A DNA stretch of 64,000 nt from Marinitoga piezophila KA3 (GCF_000255135.1 NC_016751.1:1116001-1180000), one strand, 5' to 3'. Shown: positions 54,079 to 63,363, counted from the stretch's first letter. The notes: generated by a model from the letters alone, not told the origin. Program-made: numbers and translations.

Positions 54079-54087
54079 ATTATATCA
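54079..54087 (-). promoter_or_regulatory. extended -10 promoter of moeA
   Basis: TGA-TATAAT on the - strand, 33 nt before the TTG start. Confidence 0.6.
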
Positions 54088-54194
54088 CAATAAAAAAGAT
54101 TAGGAATTTCCTTCAGCAGATATCAATATAGTTGAAAAAAGAAAAATGATGTAAATGAAAACTAAGAATTTCCCGCAGCGGGGATTACAGGATA
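54088..54194. repeat. degenerate leading copies of the element's 5' arm
   Basis: Two related segments, about 50 bp apart: GGAATTTCCTTCAGCAGAT, then a GTTGAAAAAAG; and GAATTTCCCGCAGCGGGGAT, then a GTTGG that begins the next unit. They look like decayed versions of what precedes each 5' half-unit; copy A at 31 kb has a similar AATTCCCGAAGAG upstream. Confidence 0.5.
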
Positions 54195-54310
54195 GTTGGA
54201 AAAAATAAAAGCGAGTGAAGGCTCGCAGAGTGTCCAAGGTAAAATTACAAACGATTGAAAAAATAAAAGTGAATGAATACTCGCAGAGTGTCCAAGGTAA
54301 AATTACAAAT
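54195..54310. repeat. two tandem 58-bp half-units of the element's 5' arm
   Basis: Units start at 54195 and 54253 and lead into a third at 54311 that continues as the full element. Each has a P1 5' arm (GTTGGAAAAAATAAAAGC or GATTGAAAAAATAAAAGT), the conserved CTCGCAG, a P2 5' arm (AGTGTCC) and the spacer AAGGTAAAATTACAAA. No 3' arms follow them. Confidence 0.75.
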
Positions 54311-54498
54311 GATTGAAAAAATAAAAGTGAATGAATACTCGCAGAGCACCCGAAAAAAACTGCGAATGGAGAGGGTCAAAAAAACAGGATGTTTTTTTGA
54401 GCGCAGCTTCTGCAGGGATGCAGAATCTAAGCGACCCCGCGAATATGAGCAGTTTTTGAGGATTAGTGCTCAAATCGTATGAATGAACTTTTATTTTT
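54311..54498. repeat. structured dispersed element, copy B (candidate ncRNA or quasi-palindromic repeat)
   Basis: Folds as copy A. P1 is AAAAATAAAAGT (54317-54328) with ACTTTTATTTTT (54487-54498). P2 is GAGCAC (54344-54349) with GTGCTC (54466-54471). P3 is AAAAACTGC (54355-54363) with GCAGTTTTT (54449-54457). P4 is GGGTC (54373-54377) with GACCC (54433-54437). P5 (54376-54400) and P6 (54408-54425) are identical to copy A. P2, P3 and P4 differ from copy A on both arms, so pairing is kept by compensating changes. Confidence 0.8.
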
Positions 54499-54502
54499 CT
54501 TC

Positions 54503-54702
54503 TTTTGAAATTAACAATCAATGTTTAAGCGTTTTTAATTGTTAGATATCATAGACTTTTAAGAATAAAAGAATTATAAAACAATAATCACCTTTTATTG
54601 ACACTAATTAATTACCACAACCTTTAAGCAACATTTAATTAAACTATAAAATAATGTAAAATTTAATATAGTTGAAAAGAGAAAAAAACAGGAGGTTGAG
54701 AA
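54503..54702. other. non-coding stretch before the threonine-synthase-like gene
   Basis: AT-rich, no gene. A TTGACA occurs at 54598-54603, but no -10 is found at proper spacing. TATAAA (54645-54650) is a possible -10. An AGGAGG ribosome site precedes the next start. Confidence 0.4.
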
Positions 54703-55935
54703 ATGAACAAGTATAAACTTCGTTGTATAAGTTGTGGAAAAGTATATGAACCTGATGAAGTTGAATATACATGTCCAGTTTGCGGAGATAGGTTAGGAAC
54801 ACTTGAAGTAATATATGATTATGATGAAATAAAGGTTAAAAAGGAAGACTTTGGAAAATTCGATAATATATGGCAGTTTGAGAAAATTTTACCAATAAGC
54901 GACAAAGCTTACAAAACGCCTTTGCATGTTGGCGGAACACCGTATTACGAACATAAAAAACTCGCTGAAGAATTAGGAATTAAAAATCTTTTTATAAAAT
55001 ACGACGGAACAAATCCAACTGCATCTTACAAAGATAGAGCATCAGCCCTGGCTATAGCCAAGGCATATGAAAAAGGATATGAAACAATATATTGTGCTTC
55101 AACAGGCAATGCAGCCAGTTCTTTAGCAGGATTATCAGCACCAACAAAATTAAAAACATATATATTTTTACCCGCTTCAGCACCAATTGCAAAAATATCA
55201 CAACTTTTCATATACGGTGCAAACGTTATCCCAATAGACGGTACATATGATGAAGCATTTGATATTTCACTAAAAATTGGTGAAGAAAATGGATGGTATT
55301 GCAGAAACTCGGCAATTAATCCATATTTACTTGAAGGCAAAAAAACCGGAGCTCTTGAAATAGCTGTTCAAAGCAATTGGGATGTTCCAGATTACGTACT
55401 TGTAAGCGTTGGCGATGGTACAGTTATCAGTTCATTCTACAAAGGATTTTACGATTTCTATAAACTTGGATTAATAGATAAAATCCCAAGAATTATTGGT
55501 GTTCAGGCTGAAGGTGCCGCTGCAATAAAAAGAGTATTTGATAAAGGTGAACCATTTATGCCTGACGACATAGAAACACATACAATTGCAGATAGCATAA
55601 GCGTTGGAAAACCGCGCGATGTAGTAAAAGCCTGCAAATACGTAAAAGCAAGTGGCGGATATTTCGTAAGTGTAAGTGATGAAGAAATATTAAATGCTAT
55701 ATATGAATTATCAATAAAGACCGGTATATTTGCCGAACCCGCCGGAGCTACTTCATACGCTGGTCTGAAAAGGATTTCAGAAAAAATTGGAAAAGATTCA
55801 ACTGTTGCAATTGTAGTAACAGGAAATGGATTAAAAGATGTAAAAGCAATAGAAAGCTTTGTAAATCTAAAAAAAGTAAAACCAGACTTAAATGCTGTTA
55901 GAGAGGTGATTAAGGAATATGAAAATAAAATTTAA
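54703..55935 (+). CDS. thrC: threonine synthase-like PLP enzyme with zinc ribbon
   Basis: 410 residues: an N-terminal Cys4 zinc ribbon (C8, C11, C24, C27), then a fold-type II PLP domain with K110 in TNPTASYKDRA, STGNAASSLAGL, the SVGDGTVISSFYKGF phosphate region and EPAGATSYAGL. Threonine synthase normally has NPTGSFKDRG; the changed residues around the lysine and the operon context leave room for another substrate. The end overlaps the next gene by 17 nt, so it is coupled to a molybdenum hydroxylase operon rather than to threonine genes. ridA, encoding an enamine/imine deaminase, lies downstream. Confidence 0.75.
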   Translation: MNKYKLRCISCGKVYEPDEVEYTCPVCGDRLGTLEVIYDYDEIKVKKEDFGKFDNIWQFEKILPISDKAYKTPLHVGGTPYYEHKKLAEELGIKNLFIKYDGTNPTASYKDRASALAIAKAYEKGYETIYCASTGNAASSLAGLSAPTKLKTYIFLPASAPIAKISQLFIYGANVIPIDGTYDEAFDISLKIGEENGWYCRNSAINPYLLEGKKTGALEIAVQSNWDVPDYVLVSVGDGTVISSFYKGFYDFYKLGLIDKIPRIIGVQAEGAAAIKRVFDKGEPFMPDDIETHTIADSISVGKPRDVVKACKYVKASGGYFVSVSDEEILNAIYELSIKTGIFAEPAGATSYAGLKRISEKIGKDSTVAIVVTGNGLKDVKAIESFVNLKKVKPDLNAVREVIKEYENKI

Positions 55936-56386
55936 GTTAAACGGTAAAGATGTTGAATACGATGTTGCTGAACATAAAAGGGCTCTTGATTTTTTGAGAG
56001 ATGATATGAGAATGACCTCCGTAAAAGAAGGTTGCGGCGAAGGGGAATGTGGTGCATGTACAATTATCTTAAATGGCAAAAACGTCAATTCCTGTATGGT
56101 TTTAGCAGTTGAACTCGATGGTCAGGAAGTATGGACCCTTGAAGGGTTAAATGAAAAGGGCGACACCATAATTCAGGAATCATATATTGAAAAGGGAGCT
56201 ATACAATGTGGATTCTGTACTCCTGGATTCATAATGTCCACAAAAGTATTGCTTGATAACAATCCTTCACCAAAAGAAGAAGAAATAAAAGAAGCTCTTG
56301 AAGGTAATCTATGTAGATGCACAGGATACACCAAGATAATAGAAGCGGTAAAACTCGCTGCAGAGAAACGAGGTGAGTCCAGATGA
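55919..56386 (+). CDS. molybdenum hydroxylase 2Fe-2S small subunit (first copy)
   Basis: CoxS/XdhC-type small subunit, 155 residues. The plant-type cluster motif is CGEGECGACTIIL near 38-50 with its fourth Cys in NSCMV. The second helical cluster has QCGFCTPGFIMS and GNLCRCTGYT. It passes electrons between the Mo subunit and the FAD subunit. Overlaps both neighbours (17 nt upstream, 4 nt downstream). Confidence 0.92.
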   Translation: MKIKFKLNGKDVEYDVAEHKRALDFLRDDMRMTSVKEGCGEGECGACTIILNGKNVNSCMVLAVELDGQEVWTLEGLNEKGDTIIQESYIEKGAIQCGFCTPGFIMSTKVLLDNNPSPKEEEIKEALEGNLCRCTGYTKIIEAVKLAAEKRGESR

Positions 56387-57219
56387 AAAACATAAAATAC
56401 TTCAAACCAAAAACAATAGAGGAAATTTCAAAAATAAAATCTGAAAACGATGCCAGACTTTTATCAGGCGGAACAGATTTAATGGTAAAAATGCGAGCAG
56501 AAATATTTAATCCAGAAGTAATTATAGACACCAAAGGTCTCGAGAAGGAAGAAGTAAAATTCTATAATGGAAGAGTAAGAATTCCTATAAACACAACATA
56601 TGATGAATTAATAAAAAATGAAGAATTCAACAAACGATTTCCTATGATAGTGGAAATAATTAAAAAAATAGGTTCTCCACAAATTAGAAACAGAGCTACT
56701 CCAATAGGCAATATAGCAAACGCTTCACCAGCAGGCGATTTCCTATTAAGCATGTACCTCTTTGATGGAAATGTGGAAATTAAACCTTCAAACAAAATTA
56801 TGAAAATATCCCATTTTGTTACCGGTCCGGGAAAAATAAAACTTAAAAACGATGAGTTTATATATTCAATAGAATTAAAGGAAATGGAAGGATACAAATA
56901 CTACTATGAAAAAGTTGGAAAAAGAAATGCAATGAACATATCCATTATCAGCATAGGCGTTCTTTTAAAAACAGATAATGATGGAAAAATAGAAGATATA
57001 AAAGTTGCATATGGCTCTGTTGGACCAACAGTTGAAAGATTCGAAGAAATAGAAGAAAAAATGAAAGGCAAAAAAGTATCAAAAGAATTATTTGAAGAAA
57101 TGGGAGAAGAATATATGAAAGTTATAAACCCTATAACCGATGTTAGAGCTACAGCGGAATACAGGAAAAAAATGGTTAAAAACCTGCTTATAAAAGCATA
57201 TTATGAATTAATAAAATAA
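56383..57219 (+). CDS. molybdenum hydroxylase FAD-binding medium subunit (first copy)
   Basis: CoxM-type FAD subunit, 278 residues. The flavin motifs LLSGGTDLMVKM near 27-38 and RNRATPIGNIANASPAGD near 105-122 are intact, followed by the CO-dehydrogenase flavoprotein C-terminal domain. It starts inside the small-subunit stop (ATGA). Confidence 0.92.
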   Translation: MKNIKYFKPKTIEEISKIKSENDARLLSGGTDLMVKMRAEIFNPEVIIDTKGLEKEEVKFYNGRVRIPINTTYDELIKNEEFNKRFPMIVEIIKKIGSPQIRNRATPIGNIANASPAGDFLLSMYLFDGNVEIKPSNKIMKISHFVTGPGKIKLKNDEFIYSIELKEMEGYKYYYEKVGKRNAMNISIISIGVLLKTDNDGKIEDIKVAYGSVGPTVERFEEIEEKMKGKKVSKELFEEMGEEYMKVINPITDVRATAEYRKKMVKNLLIKAYYELIK

Positions 57220-57246
57220 ACTTATTTCAAGGGAAGGGTGATAAGG

Positions 57247-58038
57247 GTGATTGAGATTAAGGATTATATCAGGCCAAAAAGTATCGAAGAAGCCTATGAA
57301 AAATTGGTTTCAGTGGACGGTGCCGAAATAATAGGAAGCGGTGCCTTTATGCGATTATCTTCGAGAAAGATAGAACTTGCCATTGATTTACAGGATGCAG
57401 GTGTAAATTATATAAAAGAAGAAAATGGCGAAATAAAAATTGGAAGCGCTACGCCTCTTGGCGAAATAGAAAAAAGCGAAATAATAAAAAACGCTTTTGA
57501 CGGAAAATTAGCCGAAATTATGAAATACATCTGGTCCGTTCAATTGAGAAACATTGCCACTCTTGGTGGAACGGTATTTCCAAAACTTGGATTCTCTGAT
57601 TTGCTTACAGTATTACTTGTTTTAGATACAGATATTGTATTGCACAAAAACGGCAGAATGCCACTTGAAAAATTCCTCGAAGAAAAAATCAGAAAAGACA
57701 TTATGGTTGAATTGATAATAAAAAACAACGGAAGAAAATTATCATTCCAGAATATGAGAAATTCATTCTATGATTTTTCAATATTAAATGCTGCTGCATC
57801 TAAATTGGACAATGACATTAAAATTGCTATAGGTGCCAGACCTGGCGTTGCAAGATTAACCAGGAAAACAATGGAAGAACTCAAAACACTTGAAAATATA
57901 GAAGAAAAATTACAGGAAATATCAGAAAAAGCCGCTTCAGAAGTTGAATATGGTTCAAATATAAAAGGTTCAAAGGAATACAGAGAAATGATTGCGCCAG
58001 TACTTGTTAGAAGGGCTTTAGAGGAGGTAATAAAATGA
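57247..58038 (+). CDS. molybdenum hydroxylase FAD-binding medium subunit (second copy, divergent)
   Basis: A second CoxM-type subunit, 263 residues. It keeps LRNIATLGGTVFPKLGFSD, but the first flavin loop (usually GGTDL) reads IIGSGAFMRL, so FAD binding may be weaker. Two GTGs, at 57238 and 57247, are possible; GGGAAGGG is 8 nt before the second, which is chosen. Overlaps the next gene by ATGA. Confidence 0.85.
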   Translation: MIEIKDYIRPKSIEEAYEKLVSVDGAEIIGSGAFMRLSSRKIELAIDLQDAGVNYIKEENGEIKIGSATPLGEIEKSEIIKNAFDGKLAEIMKYIWSVQLRNIATLGGTVFPKLGFSDLLTVLLVLDTDIVLHKNGRMPLEKFLEEKIRKDIMVELIIKNNGRKLSFQNMRNSFYDFSILNAAASKLDNDIKIAIGARPGVARLTRKTMEELKTLENIEEKLQEISEKAASEVEYGSNIKGSKEYREMIAPVLVRRALEEVIK

Positions 58039-58493
58039 AAATAACCTTAACAGTTAATAATACAAAACATGAAGTTGAAATAAACCCTTCTGAGTTTCTT
58101 CTCGATGTATTAAGAAGACTTAATTATATGAGTGTCAAAAAAGGTTGTGACACAGGAACATGTGGCGTATGTACAGTACTCATGGACGGAAAACCTGTCC
58201 TTTCCTGTTCTGTACTCGCAGCATCTGCTGACGGACATGAAATTACCACAGTAGAAGGGCTAAAAGATGATCCGGAATACAAGAAATTTACAGAGGCATT
58301 ACTTGCCCAGGGAGCTGATCAATGTGGTTTCTGTAGCCCTGGATTAATTTTAAGCGTATATGCAATGAAAAAAGAATTAAAAAATCCAACAGAAGAGGAA
58401 ATGAAAGAATACCTTGTTGGAAACTTATGTAGATGTACAGGATACGCAAGTCAAATGAGAGCAATAAAACAATTTTTTGAGGTGAAAGCATGA
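58035..58493 (+). CDS. molybdenum hydroxylase 2Fe-2S small subunit (second copy)
   Basis: Second small subunit, 152 residues, with CDTGTCGVCTVLMDG near 38-52, QCGFCSPGLILS and GNLCRCTGYA. It is clearly paralogous to the one 2 kb upstream, and the middle of the same operon separates them. Confidence 0.92.
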   Translation: MKITLTVNNTKHEVEINPSEFLLDVLRRLNYMSVKKGCDTGTCGVCTVLMDGKPVLSCSVLAASADGHEITTVEGLKDDPEYKKFTEALLAQGADQCGFCSPGLILSVYAMKKELKNPTEEEMKEYLVGNLCRCTGYASQMRAIKQFFEVKA

Positions 58494-60790
58494 AAGAAGT
58501 AAAAAGAACTATCAAAAAAATAGACGGTTATGGACTTGTTAGTGGAAAACCTGTATATACAGATGATTTAGCGCCAAAAGACGCTTTAATAGTAAAAATT
58601 CTTAGAAGCCCTCATGCATTTGCAAAAATTAAAAACATAGATACGTCAGAAGCAGAAAAAATGGACGGCGTTGAATGTGTATTAACATATAAAAACGTTC
58701 CAAGAAATATCATTACCCGTGCAGGTCAGGGATATCCTGAACCTTCACCATATGACAAATTTGTGCTTGACGAATATGTAAGATATGTTGGCGATGAAGT
58801 TGCAGTTGTAGCAGCAAGAGATGAAATAACTGCAGAAAAAGCTTTAAAATTAATAAAAGTTGAATATGAAGTGCTTGAACCTGTGTTGGATTTTGAAAAA
58901 AGCAAGGGGTCAAAAAGTATAATACACCCTGAAGCAGATTATAAAAGTGAAGGATTTATTAGTTCTGACCCCAAAAATAATATTGCAGCCTCATACGAAA
59001 TGAGTGTAGGTGATGTGGAAGAAGAAATTGAAAAATCGGAAATTGTAGTAAAAGAAAGATTCTACACACAGGCACAGGCACATGTAATGATGGAACCACA
59101 TGCAGCATATACATATCTTGATATGCAGGGAAGGCTTGTAGTTGTTTCTTCAACGCAGGTCCCATTCCACGTCAGAAGAATTCTGGCAAGAGCATTAGGC
59201 ATGGAAATTAGCAAAATCAGAGTAATAAAACCACGTGTAGGTGGCGGTTTTGGTGGAAAACAGGGAATACACGGCGAACCATATGCAGCACTGGTTACCT
59301 TAAAAACCGGAAAACCTGCAAAAGTTTATTATACAAGAAAAGAAGTATTTGAATCAACATATACAAGACATCCTATGAGATTTGACGTAACTATCGGTGC
59401 AGATAAAGATGGAAAAATAAGAGTAATAGACGTAAGGGGACTTTCAGACACAGGTGCATATGGTGAACATGCATTAACCACATTTATGGTTGCAGGTTCA
59501 AAAGTATTGCCTATGTATAATAAAGTAAAAGCTGTAAGATTTGGTGGAGATGTAGTTTACACAAACCATCCACCAGCAGGTGCATACAGGGGATATGGTG
59601 CTATACAGGCAAACTTTGCAATAGAATCTGCCATGGATATGCTTGCAGAAAAATTAGGCATGGATCCTGTAAAATTAAGAGAAATAAATATGATTCGCGA
59701 AGGCGAAACATCACCTATATTCAAAATAATGGGTGAAGGCCGCGAAGGCGTTGAAATGATTGTTAATAGCTGTAAATTAGATGAATGTATAGAAAAAGGC
59801 GTAAAGAAAATCAACTGGGAAGAAAAATTCAAAGCAGAAAAGAAGGGCACAAAAGTAAAAGGTGTGGGTATGGCAATAGCCATGCAGGGATCAGGAATTG
59901 CAAAAATAGATATGGCAGCCGCCACATTAAAATTAAATGATGATGGTTCATTTAATTTGCTTATAGGCGCAACAGATATAGGAACAGGTAGTGACACAAT
60001 ATTATCTCAAATAGCAGCAGAAGCATTAAATGTTCCAACTGAAATGATAATACCATATTCATCAGATACAGATACCACACCATTTGACACAGGTGCATAC
60101 GCATCAAGTACAACATATGTTTCAGGTAATGCCGTAAGACTTGCAGCAGAAAAAATGAAAAATGAAATCATAAAAGCCGGTGCAGAATATTTTGAAGTAC
60201 CTGAAGAAGAGGTTGAATTTGACGGTAAAGAAATAAAAACAAAAGATAAAAAAATAAGCCTTAAAAAACTTGCTGAAATACTATATTACAACGAAAACCA
60301 AAAACAATTAAGCGTAACAGCGTCTTACGTTGGTGAAGAGTCTCCACCACCATTTATGGCTGGTTTTGCAGAAGTTGAAGTTGATACAGAAACAGGTAAA
60401 GTAGATCTGCTAAATTATGTAGCTGTTGTGGATTGTGGGACACCAATAAATCCAAACCTCGCCAAGGTCCAGGTAGAAGGCGGTCTTGCCCAGGGAATTG
60501 GAATGGCAATGTACGAAGAGGTTATTTACGATAAAAACGGAAGATTGTTAACAAACAATCTTATGAATTACAAAATTCCTTCAAGACCGGACATTAAAAA
60601 TTTAGATGTGGAACTTGTGGATAGTTATGAACCAACAGGACCTTATGGTGCAAAAAGTGTAGGTGAAATCGGAATTGACACACCTCCAGCAGCAATTGCA
60701 AACGCTGTGTATAATGCAGTTGGTGTAAGAATAAAAGATCTGCCAATTACACCAGAAAAAGTATTAAAAGCATTAAAAGAAAAGAAATAA
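58490..60790 (+). CDS. molybdenum hydroxylase large (molybdopterin-binding) subunit
   Basis: XdhA/CoxL-type catalytic subunit, 766 residues. It has VGDEVAVVAARDE, the pterin-binding GGGFGGKQGIHGEPYAAL, AYRGYGAIQANFAIE and the catalytic Glu region SVGEIGIDTPPAAIANAV near the end. The active-site loop lacks the AYRCSFR loop of CO dehydrogenase, so it is xanthine-dehydrogenase-like. The substrate could be a purine, aldehyde or other N-heterocycle. Only one large subunit for two FAD and two FeS subunits. Overlaps the previous gene by ATGA. Confidence 0.9.
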   Translation: MKEVKRTIKKIDGYGLVSGKPVYTDDLAPKDALIVKILRSPHAFAKIKNIDTSEAEKMDGVECVLTYKNVPRNIITRAGQGYPEPSPYDKFVLDEYVRYVGDEVAVVAARDEITAEKALKLIKVEYEVLEPVLDFEKSKGSKSIIHPEADYKSEGFISSDPKNNIAASYEMSVGDVEEEIEKSEIVVKERFYTQAQAHVMMEPHAAYTYLDMQGRLVVVSSTQVPFHVRRILARALGMEISKIRVIKPRVGGGFGGKQGIHGEPYAALVTLKTGKPAKVYYTRKEVFESTYTRHPMRFDVTIGADKDGKIRVIDVRGLSDTGAYGEHALTTFMVAGSKVLPMYNKVKAVRFGGDVVYTNHPPAGAYRGYGAIQANFAIESAMDMLAEKLGMDPVKLREINMIREGETSPIFKIMGEGREGVEMIVNSCKLDECIEKGVKKINWEEKFKAEKKGTKVKGVGMAIAMQGSGIAKIDMAAATLKLNDDGSFNLLIGATDIGTGSDTILSQIAAEALNVPTEMIIPYSSDTDTTPFDTGAYASSTTYVSGNAVRLAAEKMKNEIIKAGAEYFEVPEEEVEFDGKEIKTKDKKISLKKLAEILYYNENQKQLSVTASYVGEESPPPFMAGFAEVEVDTETGKVDLLNYVAVVDCGTPINPNLAKVQVEGGLAQGIGMAMYEEVIYDKNGRLLTNNLMNYKIPSRPDIKNLDVELVDSYEPTGPYGAKSVGEIGIDTPPAAIANAVYNAVGVRIKDLPITPEKVLKALKEKK

Positions 60791-60799
60791 TTTATTTAA

Positions 60800-60833
60800 A
60801 AAATCCCCTTTCGCTTTTTCGAAAGGGGATTTT
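60800..60833. terminator. bidirectional terminator
   Basis: A 14-bp stem AAAATCCCCTTTCG / CGAAAGGGGATTTT with loop CTTTTT lies between the convergent Mo hydroxylase and MFS genes. Confidence 0.9.
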
Positions 60834-60834
60834 A

Positions 60835-62006
60835 TTATTTATACAAATTCAAGAATATTTTATCTTTTTTTATAGGTCTAAATAATTCTATTAAGAAATA
60901 AAGAGAAATTATATAAAACACCGAACTCACAAGAAATAGATATGTATATCCATTACTCAATGAAGTTATAAATCCAAAAACAACAGCTGCAAGAGAACGT
61001 GAAATAAAATTCAAAAAATTTCTTATACTGCTAATAGTAGTAACCTTTTTTTGTGGAATATAACTCATTACAATAGTGGTCGATACCGGATTAGTCATAT
61101 TCATAAACGAAAACCTCAAAGCATATAATACCGTAAATGCATAAGGATCTCTAACAAAAGCAAAGGAGATAATCAACGGTATAACAAGGATATTCATAAT
61201 AAGCGAAAATTGATAAGCACCGATTTTTCTCGATATTTTCGATGAAAATATCGATCCTACCGCTGCGCCAAACTGCGCAAAAGCAAGAGCTGCTCCTATC
61301 ATAGTAGGTTGTAAATTAAACAGGTCCTTAAATATAATATTCCCAAAATTCACAAATAATCCCGCACCAAATCCTATTAAAAAGGTTCTTATTAAATGTA
61401 TCTTTACTATATGATATTGCAACTTATCAAAATCTTTTAAATTAAATAAATCCTTTAAACGCAAAGTCTGTCTGTGTTCGCTTTCATGAATAAAAATCAA
61501 AAATATATTTGAAGAAAGATGAAGCATCGCTGTAAAAACTAATGCATTTCCAAGCCCTAAAAACTCGCCCATTGTCCGCCAATTAAATTACCAACAAGAC
61601 CACTTCCCATTACAAGACCAAAGTTATAACCAAAATACTTCCCTCTATTTTCATGTGTGGTAATATCAACTATTAATGAATTTAATAAAATCATCCTTGA
61701 AGTTAAAAAGCCACCATTTAAAAAGGCCGTAAGCAGTAATATATTTTCAGAGGGATGAAATACTCTGAATAATAAAATTGTTGTAAATACCAATGAGGAA
61801 ATTAACAACATAATCTTTTTTCCAAATTTATCTCCGGCAATTCCTATGAACAATCCAAGAATTGCTGAACCAATCATTTCAAGTGAAGTAATATGGCTTA
61901 TAAATGAATTGGTATAACCAATATCCCTTAAAAAAAGATTAAAAACTACCCTATATATAGATTCAGCAAGTCCTGTTAAAACTGTATAAAACAATAGCTT
62001 TTTCAT
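60835..62006 (-). pseudogene. MFS transporter split by a frameshift
   Basis: Two overlapping frames, 62006-61557 (149 residues) and 61572-60835 (245 residues), together make one ~390-residue, 12-segment major facilitator. The first ends NLIGGQWASF and the second continues at once with FLGLGNALVFTAML. Adding one T to the T5 run (complement of 61559-61563) joins them. The second frame has no ribosome site. It is a disrupted gene, a homopolymer sequencing error, or a gene needing slippage. Substrate unknown. Confidence 0.8.
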
Positions 62007-62133
62007 TTTATACCTCCAAATTAATTCGTAAAACTAACAAAGTTTATTATAGTATACTACAAAAAATCCCTCTTAATGTTAAACCGAAATTAAAATCTTC
62101 CTAAAAATTATAGTTTGCTTTACTAAGAATATA

Positions 62134-62142
62134 TGTTATAAT
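62134..62142 (+). promoter_or_regulatory. extended -10 promoter of ridA
   Basis: TGT-TATAAT with TATAAT at 62137-62142; a weak TTGCTT lies 16 nt upstream. Confidence 0.65.
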
Positions 62143-62180
62143 AAAAGCGTGAAAAATTTTTCTTAGAAGGGGGAATTAAA

Positions 62181-62555
62181 ATGGAATTATTAAATCCAGA
62201 AAATGCACCAAAAGCAGTAGGACCATATTCAATAGCAGTAAAAAGCAATGGTTTCATCTTCGTTTCAGGACAGCTTCCTGTAGACGTTGAAACAGGAGAA
62301 TTTATAAAAGGCGATATTGCAAAAGCAACAACAACAATCTTAAACAACATCAAAAACATTCTCGAAAGCGCTGGAAGCAGTGTAAATAAAATTGTGAAGG
62401 TTAATGTATTTATGACAGACCTTTCAAAATTCGATGAATTTAATAAAGCTTATGGCGACTTCTTCAACGGCCATAAACCAGCAAGAGCAGCTATACAGGT
62501 TGCAGCATTACCAAAGGGCGCAGATATAGAAATAGAAGCTATTGCTGAAGCATAA
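62181..62555 (+). CDS. ridA: RidA family reactive enamine/imine deaminase
   Basis: Hydrolyses enamine/imine intermediates, such as 2-aminoacrylate, released by PLP dehydratases. 124 residues with NAPKAVGPYSIAVKSNGFIFVSGQLP at the start and the catalytic Arg in KPARAAIQVAALPKGADIEIEAIA (Arg near 105). It forms trimers. Serine dehydratase-type and PLP enzymes elsewhere in the window give it likely substrates. Confidence 0.95.
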   Translation: MELLNPENAPKAVGPYSIAVKSNGFIFVSGQLPVDVETGEFIKGDIAKATTTILNNIKNILESAGSSVNKIVKVNVFMTDLSKFDEFNKAYGDFFNGHKPARAAIQVAALPKGADIEIEAIAEA

Positions 62556-62570
62556 TTTTTAATTAAAATA

Positions 62571-62605
62571 AATACCCGGAATTTCAATTAATTCCGGGTA
62601 TTTTA
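62571..62605. terminator. bidirectional terminator
   Basis: A 13-bp stem AATACCCGGAATT / AATTCCGGGTATT with loop TCAATT lies between ridA and the convergent gene. Confidence 0.9.
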
Positions 62606-63331
62606 TTATGCAAGTATTTTGTTTAATATTTCCCTATACTTTCCGTTTAAATATATCTTTCCTTTCTCACCATATATAATCTTCTCCTTATTATGAGGCG
62701 AATTTCTCGAAATAGCGCTCGTAAATGCAGAAATGGAACGCGAATCCTTCAAGTTTAACTCTTTTATAATCTCATCTTTCGAAGAACTTCCAACTTTAAC
62801 CATATATCTTAAAAATTCTCTGGTAGAATCAGTCAACGAATTCACAAGACCTTTTAATTCATTCTCTGACCATTTCTCTTCCATAACCTTTGACCCTTTT
62901 ATCAATTCCTTAAAATATTTAATCCGTATTGCAAGGTCATTTGACAAAATCCCAAATAATATTTCTGTTGGTAAATTTTCATATTCTATCAATTCTATCA
63001 TCTCATACAAAAACGGTTCTATTTCCACAATACTCTTATCAAGATTTAAGTTTTTCATGTTAATTTTCTCATTTCCATATATTAAAACTTCATTTTCCAT
63101 ATCAGCTGCTATTCTTAATCGCTCAAATAATGATATAATAAATAATGAGAGGAATTTTCTTTCCACTTCCTCAGGAAAGGTTTCGCTCTTTAAATATTCA
63201 AGAATCTCATAAAAATCATCTTTTGTTGTTAATTTATCAAAAATCTCGCTCTTTACCTTTTTTTCTTCTTCTACTATATTTTTTCCAAGAAATGTATATA
63301 ACGTAGAAAGTATTTCTTTATACAAAATCAT
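62606..63331 (-). CDS. unknown helical protein with C-terminal winged-helix-like domain
   Basis: About 241 residues, no family recognised. The N-terminal 170 residues are helical and charged. The end (STREFLRYMVKVG, then DEIIKELNLKDSRSISAFTS) looks like a winged helix, so nucleic-acid binding is possible. ATG at 63331 is adjacent to GGGGTG; a TTG at 63325 has better spacing and may be the real start. An extended -10 (TGGTATAAT, - strand, TATAAT 63364-63369) precedes it. Confidence 0.55.
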   Translation of the reverse strand: MILYKEILSTLYTFLGKNIVEEEKKVKSEIFDKLTTKDDFYEILEYLKSETFPEEVERKFLSLFIISLFERLRIAADMENEVLIYGNEKINMKNLNLDKSIVEIEPFLYEMIELIEYENLPTEILFGILSNDLAIRIKYFKELIKGSKVMEEKWSENELKGLVNSLTDSTREFLRYMVKVGSSSKDEIIKELNLKDSRSISAFTSAISRNSPHNKEKIIYGEKGKIYLNGKYREILNKILA

Positions 63332-63363
63332 CACCCCGTTTATAATTTTATAACTTAATATAT

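Noticed and set aside
54195-54310. CRISPR-like array
   Set aside because: Only two and a bit units with 58-bp period, no unique spacers between identical repeats, and no cas genes in the window. It is tandem duplication of a repeat arm.
61557-61572. Programmed -1 frameshift joining the two MFS halves
   Set aside because: No proper X-XXY-YYZ slippery heptamer in frame and no downstream stem-loop seen. A one-base change in a T run explains it more simply.
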